Position numbers and translations under genes: made by a program. The notes beneath the pieces were generated by a model. The model worked only from the letters and a program-made list of their open reading frames with translations, searched no databases and was not told the DNA's origin. From assembly GCF_019970065.1 (NCBI RefSeq), contig NZ_JAHXYH010000001.1, positions 62,001-126,000 of the forward strand: a stretch of 64,000 nt of DNA, read 5' to 3'. How positions within the stretch are numbered: the stretch's first letter is position 1; each line of letters opens with the position of its first letter. Origin of the DNA: Chryseobacterium sp. OSA05B (GTDB lineage Bacteria; Bacteroidota; Bacteroidia; Flavobacteriales; Weeksellaceae). Of this stretch, positions 16,072-25,448 are shown one piece after another.

Positions 16072-18399
16072 TTATTTGGTCCAGTTGATTTTTGAATGTT
16101 TTACATCATCAGAATTGGTTCCGATCATGATATCAAATTCTCCCGGCTCCCAGTCAAACTTCAATTCTCCGTTGTAGAATTTCAGGCTTTCAGGGGTAAT
16201 ATCGAAGGTTACTTTCTTAGATTCTCCTTTTTTCAGGAATACTTTCTGGAATCCTTTTAATTCTTTTACAGGTCTGGTAATACTTCCTACCATATCTCTG
16301 ATGTAAAGTTGCACCACCTCAGCACCGTCATAGTTTCCGGAATTCGTTACCGTTACCGTAGCCTGAACCGTCTGATTTCCCTTCGGGTTCGAATTGGAAA
16401 CCGACAGATCAGAATAACTAAATTTAGAATAGCTCAAGCCATATCCGAATGGGTACAGCGGTGTGTTACACTCATCCATATAGTTGGAACGGAATCTTTC
16501 GTAAACACATTTGTCTACTTTATCCTGACTTAGCGGGCGGCCTGTATTTTTTGCATTATAATAGATTGGTACCTGTCCTAAACTTCTCGGGAACGTCATT
16601 GGAAGTTTCCCTGAAGGATTCACTTTTCCGAATAAAACGTCTGAAATAGCATTTCCTGCTTCTGAACCCGCAAACCATGCATTAACGATCGCATCAGGAG
16701 TATCTTTTACATTGGTCAAAGCTAATGGTCGACCTGTGTAAAGAACCATTGCAATTGGTTTTCCTGTCTTTTTCAATTCATTTAATAAATCAACCTGAGA
16801 CTGAGGAATGGTAATTTCTGTTCTTGAAGAAGACTCTCCGCTCATTTCTGCAGATTCTCCGATGGCAAGAACGATAACGTCTGCTTTTTTGGCTATGTCA
16901 ACCGCTTCTTTCAATAATTCATCTTTAGAGCGATTGTCACGGTCTGTTTTTTTACCGTGGGCTGCATAAATGTCTTCTAATTTAGCATCATAATCAATGT
17001 TAGCTCCTTTTGCGGAAAGGAATTTTACTTCTTTCCCGTAATTCGCCTGAAGCCCCTGCATCAATGAAACTGAAGCAGCATGCTTTGTAGCCACACTCCA
17101 TGTTCCGGCCATATTCAGTGAGTTATTTACCAATGGTCCGATTACCGCTACCGTACCGGATTTTTTCAATGGAAGAACCTGGTTTTCGTTTTTCAACAGA
17201 ACCATAGACTGAGCTGCTGCGCTTCTTGCTATGTTACGGTTTTCTATATTGTAAACCTCTTTAGCGGCCAGTTTTGTATCGCCGTAACGGTAAGGATCGT
17301 CGAATAATCCAAGGTCATACTTTGCTTCCAAAATTCTTCTGGCTGCCATATCGATCTCTGTCTGCGTTACCTTTCCTTCATCCAGAGATTTTTTAAGGGT
17401 GGTCAGGAATCCTTCTCCAACCATATCCATATCTACTCCGGCTTTCAGGGCTAAAGCAGATACCTGCTGAAGATCTCCCATTCCGTGTTCGATCATTTCA
17501 TTGATTCCTGTGTAATCGGTTACAACGAAACCTTTGAAGTTCCACATTTTTCTTAGAACATCGGTCTGAAGCCACTTGCTTCCGGTTGCCGGAACTCCGT
17601 CCACTTCATTGAAAGAGGCCATTACAGAAGCTACCCCAGCATCTACAGCGGCTTTATATGGTGGAAAATATTCGTTGAACATTCTTACGTGACTCATATC
17701 TACTGTATTGTAGTCACGGCCGGCTTCCCCTGCTCCGTATAATGCAAAGTGCTTTACACAGGCCAGAATTGTGTTGCCAACGGAAAGATCTTTCCCTTGA
17801 TACCCGTACACCATATTTTTAGAAATTTCACTTCCTAAGTAAGGATCTTCTCCGGAACCTTCAGATACTCTACCCCATCTTGGTTCGCGGGATATATCTA
17901 CCATTGGCGAGAACGTCCAGTTGATTCCGTCTGAAGAAGCTTCTTTTGCCGCTACTCTCGCAGACTGCTGTACCAGATTCATGTCCCATGAAGCCGCTAA
18001 TCCCAGTGGAATAGGAAAAGTAGTTTCGTAGCCATGGATCACGTCCATCCCAAAGATCAAAGGAATTTTCAGACGGCTTTTTTCCATAGCCACTTTCTGA
18101 ACGGCTTTGATTTTTTCAGCTCCTTTTATATTGAATAATCCTCCTACTAGTCCCTGCTCTACTTTTTTTCCGATATCTGAACTTTGGGCCTGCCCAGTAG
18201 TAAAATCTCCGGAGGTCGGCAGATTAAGCTGGCCAATCTTTTCATCTAAAGTCATTTTAGACAAAAGATTTTCTACGAAAGCTTTTCTTTTCGCCTGATA
18301 CTGGGCTGTCTGGTAAGACTGCACCGGTTTGGTTACCATTTCCTGTGCGGAAAACACGGGCGAAAGTGCTAAAGCTGCGAGTACAATTAACTTTTTCAT
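16072..18399 (-). CDS. bglX: GH3 beta-glucosidase (BglX type), periplasmic
   Basis: 775 residues, the usual BglX length. A signal peptide MKKLIVLAALALSPVFSAQ is followed by the GH3 (beta/alpha)8 domain, with KHFALYGAGEAGRDYN and the nucleophile D295 in GFVVTDYTG. The alpha/beta sandwich follows (VAVIGPL, AIGESAEMSGESSSRTEI; acid/base in this region) and then a C-terminal fibronectin-III-like domain (DGAEVVQLYIRD, KELKGFQKV). It removes non-reducing glucose from oligosaccharides. With a GH144-type glucanase and SusC/D alongside, beta-1,2-gluco-oligosaccharides (sophorose series) are the most likely substrate. The gene is likely the last of the locus. Confidence 0.93.
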   Translation of the reverse strand: MKKLIVLAALALSPVFSAQEMVTKPVQSYQTAQYQAKRKAFVENLLSKMTLDEKIGQLNLPTSGDFTTGQAQSSDIGKKVEQGLVGGLFNIKGAEKIKAVQKVAMEKSRLKIPLIFGMDVIHGYETTFPIPLGLAASWDMNLVQQSARVAAKEASSDGINWTFSPMVDISREPRWGRVSEGSGEDPYLGSEISKNMVYGYQGKDLSVGNTILACVKHFALYGAGEAGRDYNTVDMSHVRMFNEYFPPYKAAVDAGVASVMASFNEVDGVPATGSKWLQTDVLRKMWNFKGFVVTDYTGINEMIEHGMGDLQQVSALALKAGVDMDMVGEGFLTTLKKSLDEGKVTQTEIDMAARRILEAKYDLGLFDDPYRYGDTKLAAKEVYNIENRNIARSAAAQSMVLLKNENQVLPLKKSGTVAVIGPLVNNSLNMAGTWSVATKHAASVSLMQGLQANYGKEVKFLSAKGANIDYDAKLEDIYAAHGKKTDRDNRSKDELLKEAVDIAKKADVIVLAIGESAEMSGESSSRTEITIPQSQVDLLNELKKTGKPIAMVLYTGRPLALTNVKDTPDAIVNAWFAGSEAGNAISDVLFGKVNPSGKLPMTFPRSLGQVPIYYNAKNTGRPLSQDKVDKCVYERFRSNYMDECNTPLYPFGYGLSYSKFSYSDLSVSNSNPKGNQTVQATVTVTNSGNYDGAEVVQLYIRDMVGSITRPVKELKGFQKVFLKKGESKKVTFDITPESLKFYNGELKFDWEPGEFDIMIGTNSDDVKHSKINWTK

Positions 18400-18439
18400 A
18401 AATCTATCTTCTTAAATTATAGTTCTGTTTTATTGTTTA

Positions 18440-18575
18440 CTTTGGACTGTTTTTTGGTTGGATAGCGCAAAGGCGCAAGTTTTTTCCCCAACATTATGTT
18501 TTAAGGCGCGAGGATTTTATCTGCGATAAAATTAATTGAGGTTGTAGCTCGCATCTTTATTCTTTATTCTAATTA
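18440..18575. repeat. Dispersed GCGCAAAGGCGCAAG-type intergenic repeat
   Basis: The gap between bglX and the hydrolase gene contains GCGCAAAGGCGCAAG (about 18463-18480), then TTTTAAGGCGCGAGG and ATCTGCGATAAAATTAATT. Nearly the same words occur at 34697-34760 (TATCGCAAAGGCGCAAGG, TTTTTAAGGCGCAAG). It appears to be a decayed member of a non-coding repeat family. Confidence 0.6.
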
Positions 18576-18578
18576 AAC

Positions 18579-19286
18579 TTATTCGCCTTTTTTCTTAGAA
18601 AACATCCATTCGTACAGTTTAGGGTCTGAATAGGTCGAGTCCCATGAATTGTGGTTGTCATTAGGGAAGATCACCAATTCTGCGGAAGGATTGACCGGAT
18701 GTAATCTCTGGTAAAAATTTAAAGCATTCTCCGGCAAGACAATATCATCCATCCCTCCATGAAAAATTTTCACATTCAGATCTTTATACTGATTGATATT
18801 CGCGTACATGATCAAATCTGTAGGGGCACAAACCGGTACTACTGCTGCAAACATTTCAGGATGCTCCATAGCCAGTTTCAATGTTCCCCAGCCTCCCAGC
18901 GAAAGTCCCGTAAGATAAATTCTGGAGGCATCGATTTTATATTTTTTCTGAATTTCCTTGATCAGATTATAAACCGTTACTGTATCCCACCATGAATCTG
19001 CGGGACATTGCGGTGCTAAAATCGCGACAGGTTCCTTCATCAGGCTTTTATACGTAAAGGGACTGTGCACCTTAACCGCTTCGAGGTTATTTCCTCTTTC
19101 TCCTGAACCGTGAAGAAACACGATCAACGGAACATTTCCTTTTGTCTTCTGAGGGTAATCCAGAATGTAGGATATTTTCTCTGTTCTTTTAATTTCTTTA
19201 TTTAATTCTCCTTTTATTTCCTGTGTATTGATCTGTAGTGACAATGGCAGGAGTAAAAGGGAAAGGTATTTTAGTTTTAATTTCAT
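18579..19286 (-). CDS. Secreted alpha/beta hydrolase (esterase, carboxylesterase/PHB-depolymerase-like)
   Basis: 235 residues with a signal peptide (LKYLSLLLLPLSLQINTQ). It has FLHGSGERGNN (oxyanion hole), the nucleophile elbow GLSLGGWG with S129, an acid at D180/D181 in GGMDDIV, and H212 in PNDNHNSW. These complete a serine esterase triad. It lies inside the glycan locus between GH144 and GH3, so it may remove an ester substituent from the glucan or its oligosaccharides. Generic names for relatives are phospholipase/carboxylesterase or prolyl oligopeptidase family. The substrate is inferred from context only. Confidence 0.82.
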   Translation of the reverse strand: MKLKLKYLSLLLLPLSLQINTQEIKGELNKEIKRTEKISYILDYPQKTKGNVPLIVFLHGSGERGNNLEAVKVHSPFTYKSLMKEPVAILAPQCPADSWWDTVTVYNLIKEIQKKYKIDASRIYLTGLSLGGWGTLKLAMEHPEMFAAVVPVCAPTDLIMYANINQYKDLNVKIFHGGMDDIVLPENALNFYQRLHPVNPSAELVIFPNDNHNSWDSTYSDPKLYEWMFSKKKGE

Positions 19287-19295
19287 ATTGTTATT

Positions 19296-19352
19296 TAGGT
19301 TTTGGCTAAAGCCGTTTGGTATCTCGTTTTTATTTAAACGGACTAAAACCCG
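19296..19352. repeat. Inverted repeat in the gap between the GH144-type and esterase genes
   Basis: GGTTTTGGCTAAAGCCGTTT (19298-19317) and AAACGGACTAAAACCC (19336-19351) form an imperfect palindrome. It could act as a transcript-stabilising or attenuating hairpin inside the locus, or be a dispersed palindromic unit. No T run follows on the minus strand. Confidence 0.5.
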
Positions 19353-19387
19353 TTTCTATTGAATGAAAATAGTCTTTAAAAATCAGA

Positions 19388-20773
19388 TTATTTTATCCCA
19401 TATTTCTCAGACAGGAAACTTAATTTCTTAAGTCCCTGCTGAATCTCAGGGGCATTCATAAATAGTTTCCACAGAAATCCTGTTCTGTAGTTTTCAATCA
19501 TCGGAGCGATGGTTCCCTGGTCGATGGCCAGATATCTTGGCGTAAACCAGTTGTTATAATTTACAGAAGTCGCGTCATATGGTCCTGCTGATCCTATGAA
19601 TTCAGGTTTTTGTGTGTACAGGAATCTCAGGAAATCCATCGATTCTTTTGGGGTGTACGGAAAGCTGCTCAGTGCGGCAGTTGGTGTGATTACGCCATTG
19701 TCATTAGTTGGCATGTGAGCTGTATAACCTGTGCTTCCGTCTTCATTTCTTGTGTATCCGGCTGTCAGTCCCCAGTAGTTTGGGCCGTAGCCTTTCCACT
19801 GTTTTGGATTTTCAACGCAGTATTTATAATCGATAAGGACTTGATTTTTGTTTAAGTCAAAATAATTTTTCACCAGTTTATCAGAAAGTCCGGTAGGATC
19901 CAGACCGATGTAGGAATATTGTGACCAGAAAAGCGGTCCGCCGTATTCTTCGGCGTAATTGTGTTTTACATACAGAGGAAGTCCGTATTTTGTTTTGTCT
20001 GAAAGGTAGTTTCCGTTTCTCGCCCAGCCTTTGTAATAAGTTTCCGCATCGATGGGATGGGTTGGCGATGAAGCGGCTAAGATATAAGTGATCAGGCATT
20101 CATTGTAGCCTTCCAGCGGAAAATTCATTTCCCATTGGTATTCCGGTGACCAGTGCCAGTAGAGTACTTTTTCGCCTCCTTTTGTGTACCAGTTCCATTG
20201 AATTCCTTTCCAAAGCTCGTCACATTTTGAAGCGAGGGCTTTTTCTTCGGCATTCCCGTTTTTAAAGTATTCGCGTACCATCAGAATTCCTGAAGTAAGA
20301 AATGCGGTCTCCACAAGGTCTCCGCCATTATCTTTTTTCCCGAAAGGAACTGTTTTTCCTGTTTCGCCATTGATCCAGTGAGACCAGGCGCCTTTATGAC
20401 GGTCTGCTTTTGAGAGAAAATCCATCATATGCGTCAGTCTTTTCACGGCTTCTTTTCTTGGAATAAATCCTCTTTCCACGCCAACCAAAAGGGTTGCCAA
20501 TCCGAATCCGGATCCGCCTGTTGTAATTACATGCTTGTCGTTATCAGGATAGATGTTGTCTTCATGGTAGCGCTCTCTTCCCAGCATTGATTTGGGCTCG
20601 GCATAGTCCCAGAAATATTTCAGGGCATCTTTCTGAACTCTGTCCATGAGCTGTTCATCGGTCATGTTGCTTTTTACGGCTTTATTCTGAGCAGTTTCAT
20701 TGTTTTTAATCTGAGAATTTTTGCACGAAAACAGTACAGATACTGTCAGAATAGAAATAAGACCTAACTTCAT
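19388..20773 (-). CDS. GH144-type endo-beta-1,2-glucanase (glucoamylase-like family, lipoprotein)
   Basis: 461 residues. The lipoprotein signal ends in VLFSC (Cys17). The family is the all-helical (alpha/alpha)6 COG5368 group often named glucoamylase, which includes the characterised Chitinophaga beta-1,2-glucanase (GH144). D148, D152 and E155 in KKDNGGDLVETA have the same spacing as the three acids I recall as essential in that enzyme. Other blocks are ITTGGSGFGLATLLVGVERGF and YWHWSPEYQWEMNF. It probably cuts beta-1,2-glucan to sophoro-oligosaccharides at the outer membrane. A terminator separates it from susD. Confidence 0.82.
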   Translation of the reverse strand: MKLGLISILTVSVLFSCKNSQIKNNETAQNKAVKSNMTDEQLMDRVQKDALKYFWDYAEPKSMLGRERYHEDNIYPDNDKHVITTGGSGFGLATLLVGVERGFIPRKEAVKRLTHMMDFLSKADRHKGAWSHWINGETGKTVPFGKKDNGGDLVETAFLTSGILMVREYFKNGNAEEKALASKCDELWKGIQWNWYTKGGEKVLYWHWSPEYQWEMNFPLEGYNECLITYILAASSPTHPIDAETYYKGWARNGNYLSDKTKYGLPLYVKHNYAEEYGGPLFWSQYSYIGLDPTGLSDKLVKNYFDLNKNQVLIDYKYCVENPKQWKGYGPNYWGLTAGYTRNEDGSTGYTAHMPTNDNGVITPTAALSSFPYTPKESMDFLRFLYTQKPEFIGSAGPYDATSVNYNNWFTPRYLAIDQGTIAPMIENYRTGFLWKLFMNAPEIQQGLKKLSFLSEKYGIK

Positions 20774-20797
20774 AAGATATACATTTTCATATGGATA

Positions 20798-20828
20798 ATA
20801 AAAAAACAGCCAAAGTAAACTTTGGCTA
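20798..20828 (-). terminator. Terminator between susD and the GH144-type gene
   Basis: A perfect 9-bp stem, AGCCAAAGT/ACTTTGGCT with a 2-nt loop (20808-20827), is followed on the minus strand by CTGTTTTTTTATT. It lies directly after the susD stop, so the enzyme genes are either read through or separately transcribed. Confidence 0.88.
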
Positions 20829-20845
20829 TTTTATAGTATTGTAGA

Positions 20846-22264
20846 TTAATAACCAGGATTTTGCGTGAAAGCTCCGTGGCTTTGATCCATTGCATCTAAA
20901 GGAATAGGGAATACTTCATTTTTACCGGCTTTAAACCCGTAAGGAGCAAGTACAGTGGCTGCCTGCCCTGTTCTTACCAAATCAACAAATCGGTCTCCTT
21001 CCAAAGCTAATTCTACTCTTCTTTCGTGCCATATTGCTGTACGCAATGCAGTCTGAGTAGTAGCTGTTGTTGGTAGAAGATCAGCTCTGTCTCTCACTTT
21101 ATCCAGATTTAATTTTGCCGTAGAGGTGTTACCTAATTCATTAGCCGCTTCAGCGTTGATCAAAAGAATTTCCGCAAAACGCAGTATTCTGATGTTCTGA
21201 ATAGATCCATATCCACAAGCACTGTTATTCAATGCTTTCGGAACATATATTTTCTGATTGTAAGTCGTCACAGAATTGGCATCTCCCATAGCAATTAAAT
21301 CGCCTTCAGGAGTCGTTTCTCCGTTTCTAAGAATGGTTAGTTCTTTTCTGATATCTCCTGGTTCAAATGCATTTTCAAGTGCACTGGAAGGTGTGAAAAA
21401 GCCCCATCCGAATTGGTCTCTTACTCCCTGAACTTCAGCATACTGACTTCCTTTGTACGGAGGTACACAGTCGCAGTTCACTTCAAAAACAGATTCTTTA
21501 CCAAACTCACCTGCCGGTCTGAATAAGTGGTTGAAATCAGGATCCAAATCATATCCCATTCCAATCAACTGGTTAGAAGTATCATACGCTTTCTGCCAGT
21601 CTTTTTTATACAGATACACTTTAGAAAGTAATCCCAATGCCGCTCCTTTTGTTACTCTTCCACGATCTGAAGCAGGATATGTCTGAGGTAAAACTTCCGC
21701 CGCAGCCGTAAGGTCTGCAATAATGAAATTATATACTTCCTCAACTGAGTTTCTAGGTTTTTCATAAACAGTCTCTACTTTATCATAAATAGGAACACCT
21801 CCATAAATTCTTACTAAATTGAAGTAGAAGTAAGCTCTTAACATTCTGGATTCAGCGATCAGTCTGTTCTTTAAAGTAGTATCCATGTCTATGGCCGGAA
21901 CATTGGTGATCACCTGATTTGTTCTGTTCACAGCCTGCCATTGCCCGATCCAATATCCTCTTACGCCTTCGTCACTCACTGTATAGGTGAAATTATCATA
22001 TACATTAATGAAAGAGGAATCTCCCGGGTTAGACCCTTTTACCACATCGTCTGCCGGAACCCCGAAAACAAACTGGTAAGGAAAAGCCGAATTCTCCCAG
22101 CTTCTCAGAAAACTATAGATAGCACTGGTAGCCTGTAAAGCATCTTCCTGTGTCTTGAAAAATGATGTAGCCTCTGTCTGACCTTCCTGTTTTATGTCTA
22201 AATAATCGTCTTTACAGCTTACTGCAAGCGAAAACAAAGTGATTGTTAAAAATATCTTTTTCAT
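20846..22264 (-). CDS. SusD/RagB family outer-membrane glycan-binding lipoprotein
   Basis: 472 residues. The lipoprotein signal MKKIFLTITLFSLAVSC (Cys17) is followed by DDYLDIKQEGQ, a standard SusD start. An N-terminal TPR-like region (FKTQEDALQATSAIYSFLRSW, RLIAESRMLRAYFYFNLVRIYGGVPI) and the C-terminal ALNNSACGYGSIQNIRILRFAEILLINAEAANELG and WHERRVELALEGDRFVDLVRTG blocks are typical. It caps the SusC channel and binds the glycan. It starts 14 bases after susC and is co-transcribed with it. Its specificity cannot be read from SusD alone. Confidence 0.95.
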   Translation of the reverse strand: MKKIFLTITLFSLAVSCKDDYLDIKQEGQTEATSFFKTQEDALQATSAIYSFLRSWENSAFPYQFVFGVPADDVVKGSNPGDSSFINVYDNFTYTVSDEGVRGYWIGQWQAVNRTNQVITNVPAIDMDTTLKNRLIAESRMLRAYFYFNLVRIYGGVPIYDKVETVYEKPRNSVEEVYNFIIADLTAAAEVLPQTYPASDRGRVTKGAALGLLSKVYLYKKDWQKAYDTSNQLIGMGYDLDPDFNHLFRPAGEFGKESVFEVNCDCVPPYKGSQYAEVQGVRDQFGWGFFTPSSALENAFEPGDIRKELTILRNGETTPEGDLIAMGDANSVTTYNQKIYVPKALNNSACGYGSIQNIRILRFAEILLINAEAANELGNTSTAKLNLDKVRDRADLLPTTATTQTALRTAIWHERRVELALEGDRFVDLVRTGQAATVLAPYGFKAGKNEVFPIPLDAMDQSHGAFTQNPGY

Positions 22265-22277
22265 AACTCTTTCTTAA

Positions 22278-25100
22278 TTAAAATGTTAAGTTCATACCTA
22301 TGGTGTAGATTGCTGAAATCGGATAAATGTTATTATCAACACCCATCTGCACTCTGTCTGTATTCAAAATTTCAGGTGAGAATCCGTTGTATTTGAAACT
22401 TGTCCAAGGATTCTGAGCACTTACATACAATCTTAATTTAGTGATAGACATCGCATTGGCAAATGATTTAGGTAAATTATAACCTACCTGAATATTTCTG
22501 ATTCTGATGTAGCTTCCATCTTCCACGTAGAAACTGTTAGGTAAAATAATTGACTGGTCATTGGTAGCCATTGGATAGTCATTTGAAGTACCTGCACCAT
22601 GCCATCTGTTATTATAGAAATCTAAATCCCAGCTTTCATTTCCGTAACGCTGCTCTCTGTTGAAATTGTAGATTTTATTACCAAATACGCCCTGGAAATC
22701 AATCGCAAAATCAAAATCATACACATTCAGATTAATACCAAATCCGTAAGTTCCTTTTGGAATAGGACTTCCAAGGAAAGTTTTGTCTCTTGCATCGATC
22801 ACTCCATTCCCGTCGATATCTGCAAATCTAAATCCTCCTGGTGTAGCTCCATTCTGTGTTGGTGCCCCTGCCACTTCCGAAGCATTCTGGAAAACACCTT
22901 CTACCTGATACCCGTAGTAAGAACCTACTGCCTGCCCTTCCTGTAATCTTATGATTGAGTTACCATATAAACTGGCTCCAGTCTGTAAATACGATCCGTT
23001 AAATACAGAAGTAATTTTATTTTTCAGCGTGGTCATGTTTCCATAAACACCAAGCTTTACATTCTCACTAAGATTGGCATCATAGTTAACCGCAAATTCC
23101 AATCCTCTGTTGTTGAAAGAATAAGCATTAGTAATATAGTTATTCCAGTTTCCGGCACCAGAAACAGTTCCCTGCACTATACCATAAACCACGTCCTTGG
23201 TATCTTTATCAAAATACGTAGCGTCGATTTTCAGTTTATTATTGAACAAAGCCATTTCCAATCCGAAATCTCTACCAGTTGTAGTTTCCCAACCAATATT
23301 CGGATCTATAATTTTATCAATAGTTTGTGCCGGTGCGCCATTTTCTCCATAGTAGGCCCCTTCAATGATTTTTGTTGTATTAAGCGTATACGCTCTCTGT
23401 ACATCCGGGTTTCCTAATTTACCCCAGCTTGCTCTCAGCTTTAAAAGACTGAAAACATTCTGCTCGCTCATGAAGTTTTCTTTTGAAACCACCCATCCTG
23501 CACTCACAGCTGGAAATACACGGTATCTGTCATTCGAGGAATACTTAGAAGTTCCATCTCTACGAATGGAAGCATTGACAAGATATTTTCCTCCATAATC
23601 ATAATTCAACCTTCCGAAAAATGATTCAATTCTATCCTGATATGGAATAACATTTCTTTCTCCTTCTTCAAAACTGGTTATATAAATATCTGTTCCGTTA
23701 GATATCACCAATGAAGCATTACTTCCATCATACTTCACATTTAATGCTTCTGCATAAGTCTGAGCATAAGAACTTCTTGTTCTGGAGAAACCAGCTAACA
23801 ATTCTATATTATGTTTTCCTAAACTTTTCTTCCAGCTCAAAGTATTATCCCAGATATAATTTCTGGTTCTGGAGTCTCTTGTGATTAATTTAGTCGGTTT
23901 TTGGTCTGCTGAAGGAAAATAACCAAACGTCGGCGTAAATTCATACTTGCTCGAATTGATATTATCAGAGCTATAGCTTACTCTTAACGTAAAGTCTTTC
24001 AAGAATTTATATTCTCCCCAGATGTTATTCAACAGCCTTTCTTCTCTTGTCTGAGATCTGAACAGATCCATTTTAGCTCTTGAATTGGGTATTTTAGCCA
24101 ATGTAAAATACTGATAATCTCCTGTAGCCGGATTTATTACGTCATAAAGCGGTGGTGAAGAATAAGCATCAAGTAATGTATTCAGCACATGATCCGTACG
24201 CATTTTTGAAAACGTAAAATTGTTTCCGATTGTAATATTATCCGTTACTTTATAACTAAGATTCACCTTAGTTGTAAATCTATTGAAACCACTTCCTGAA
24301 TTGATTCCTCGTCCTGCAGCTAAGTTTCCTTCGTCCTGAAGATTCCCTGCACTTAAGTAATAGTTCAGTTTTCCAAGATTTCCGGATGCAGAAATATCAT
24401 TAGAATTAATGATACTTGTCCTGAAAATTTCTTTGAACCAGTCTTTATCTGCCGGATAAGCAGATCTGTTTAAGAAGGTAGGATCTTTTACTTTATCATT
24501 GATTAATTTCTCATTATACAGTTCTACATATTGATCTGCATTAACCATTTTAGGAATATTAGTCACCGTTTTTATCCCTAAGTACGAGTTAAAGTTAAAA
24601 ACTGGTTTCTTTCCTTTTCCGGTTTTGGTTTTAATAATCACGGCTCCGTTGGATGCTCTGGCTCCGTAAATAGCTAAACTCGACGGATCCTTCAGAACAC
24701 TCATAGATTCTATATCCTGAGGGCTTAAGAAAGAGATATCATCAGTGATCATTCCGTCCACGATAAAAACTGTTTTACCGGTAAGAGAGCTTACCCCTCT
24801 GATGTCCACTCTTGGCGAACCTCCCGGCGCACCTGAGTTTAAAACCTGCACCCCGGATAACCTTCCCTGTATAGAACTGATGGGGTTAGCATTCGGTCTG
24901 TTGGCCAGGTCTTTGGCAGAAACGATCCCGATACTTCCGGTAACATTTTCTTTTTTCTGAGATCCATATCCTATCAGAACCACCTCCTCGATCTTCTGCT
25001 CTTTGGCAGTAGTATCTTTAGGAGTAGTCTGCGCATTGACGTTCATACCGAAGTATAAAACAGCAATGAGACATGAATACTTTAAATCACGTTGTTTCAT
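22278..25100 (-). CDS. SusC/RagA family TonB-linked outer-membrane transporter
   Basis: 940 residues from the ATG at 25100; the longer frame adds nine residues before MKQRDLKYSCLIAVLYFGMNVNAQ, a signal peptide. A short linker leads to a TonB-box-like KIEEVVLIGYGSQKKENVTGS and the plug domain (VQVLNSGAPGGSPRVDIRGVSS, DPSSLAIYGARASNGAVIIKT). A 22-strand barrel follows, ending in an aromatic residue (IGMNLTF). It imports oligosaccharides with SusD. The carboxypeptidase-regulatory-like N-terminal extension found in many SusC proteins is absent, and there is no STN signalling domain, so no ECF/anti-sigma control is expected through it. Confidence 0.95.
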   Translation of the reverse strand: MKQRDLKYSCLIAVLYFGMNVNAQTTPKDTTAKEQKIEEVVLIGYGSQKKENVTGSIGIVSAKDLANRPNANPISSIQGRLSGVQVLNSGAPGGSPRVDIRGVSSLTGKTVFIVDGMITDDISFLSPQDIESMSVLKDPSSLAIYGARASNGAVIIKTKTGKGKKPVFNFNSYLGIKTVTNIPKMVNADQYVELYNEKLINDKVKDPTFLNRSAYPADKDWFKEIFRTSIINSNDISASGNLGKLNYYLSAGNLQDEGNLAAGRGINSGSGFNRFTTKVNLSYKVTDNITIGNNFTFSKMRTDHVLNTLLDAYSSPPLYDVINPATGDYQYFTLAKIPNSRAKMDLFRSQTREERLLNNIWGEYKFLKDFTLRVSYSSDNINSSKYEFTPTFGYFPSADQKPTKLITRDSRTRNYIWDNTLSWKKSLGKHNIELLAGFSRTRSSYAQTYAEALNVKYDGSNASLVISNGTDIYITSFEEGERNVIPYQDRIESFFGRLNYDYGGKYLVNASIRRDGTSKYSSNDRYRVFPAVSAGWVVSKENFMSEQNVFSLLKLRASWGKLGNPDVQRAYTLNTTKIIEGAYYGENGAPAQTIDKIIDPNIGWETTTGRDFGLEMALFNNKLKIDATYFDKDTKDVVYGIVQGTVSGAGNWNNYITNAYSFNNRGLEFAVNYDANLSENVKLGVYGNMTTLKNKITSVFNGSYLQTGASLYGNSIIRLQEGQAVGSYYGYQVEGVFQNASEVAGAPTQNGATPGGFRFADIDGNGVIDARDKTFLGSPIPKGTYGFGINLNVYDFDFAIDFQGVFGNKIYNFNREQRYGNESWDLDFYNNRWHGAGTSNDYPMATNDQSIILPNSFYVEDGSYIRIRNIQVGYNLPKSFANAMSITKLRLYVSAQNPWTSFKYNGFSPEILNTDRVQMGVDNNIYPISAIYTIGMNLTF

Positions 25101-25448
25101 ATAGTTCAATTTTATTCGTACAATCAAATTTTAATAATGTCCTTCCCGGTGGAGTTATTTAAATTCTCAAAAAAAGACATTAGTCAAAAATAGAAAAAAA
25201 AACGAACATTGTTAACATATCTTAAAAATTTAAAAAAACAAAACAAATATTAAACAGAAGTTCGCATAATACCTATTTAACCAGATTAAATTACATTATA
25301 AGTTTGAATTTATGATAAAATACCCAATTAAAATTATTGCATTTTTAGCAGAAAATTCACCAAATTGGCAACAGGAATTTAATATTTTGTTAATACAGGA
25401 ATAGTATTTACCTTTGGCGCAATATTTGAAAAAATAAGAAAAAGATCA
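25101..25448. other. Divergent intergenic region between susC and the DUF4197 gene
   Basis: About 350 AT-rich bases separate two divergent genes, so both promoters must lie here. I see no regulator-binding palindrome, riboswitch or small gene. No regulator gene (HTCS, AraC or ECF sigma) accompanies the sus genes in this window. Confidence 0.5.
25185..25192 (-). promoter_or_regulatory. Candidate -7 box of the susC promoter
   Basis: TATTTTTG on the minus strand fits the Bacteroidetes TAnnTTTG -7 element and lies about 85 bases before the susC ATG. No convincing -33 TTTG is seen, so this is tentative. Confidence 0.35.
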
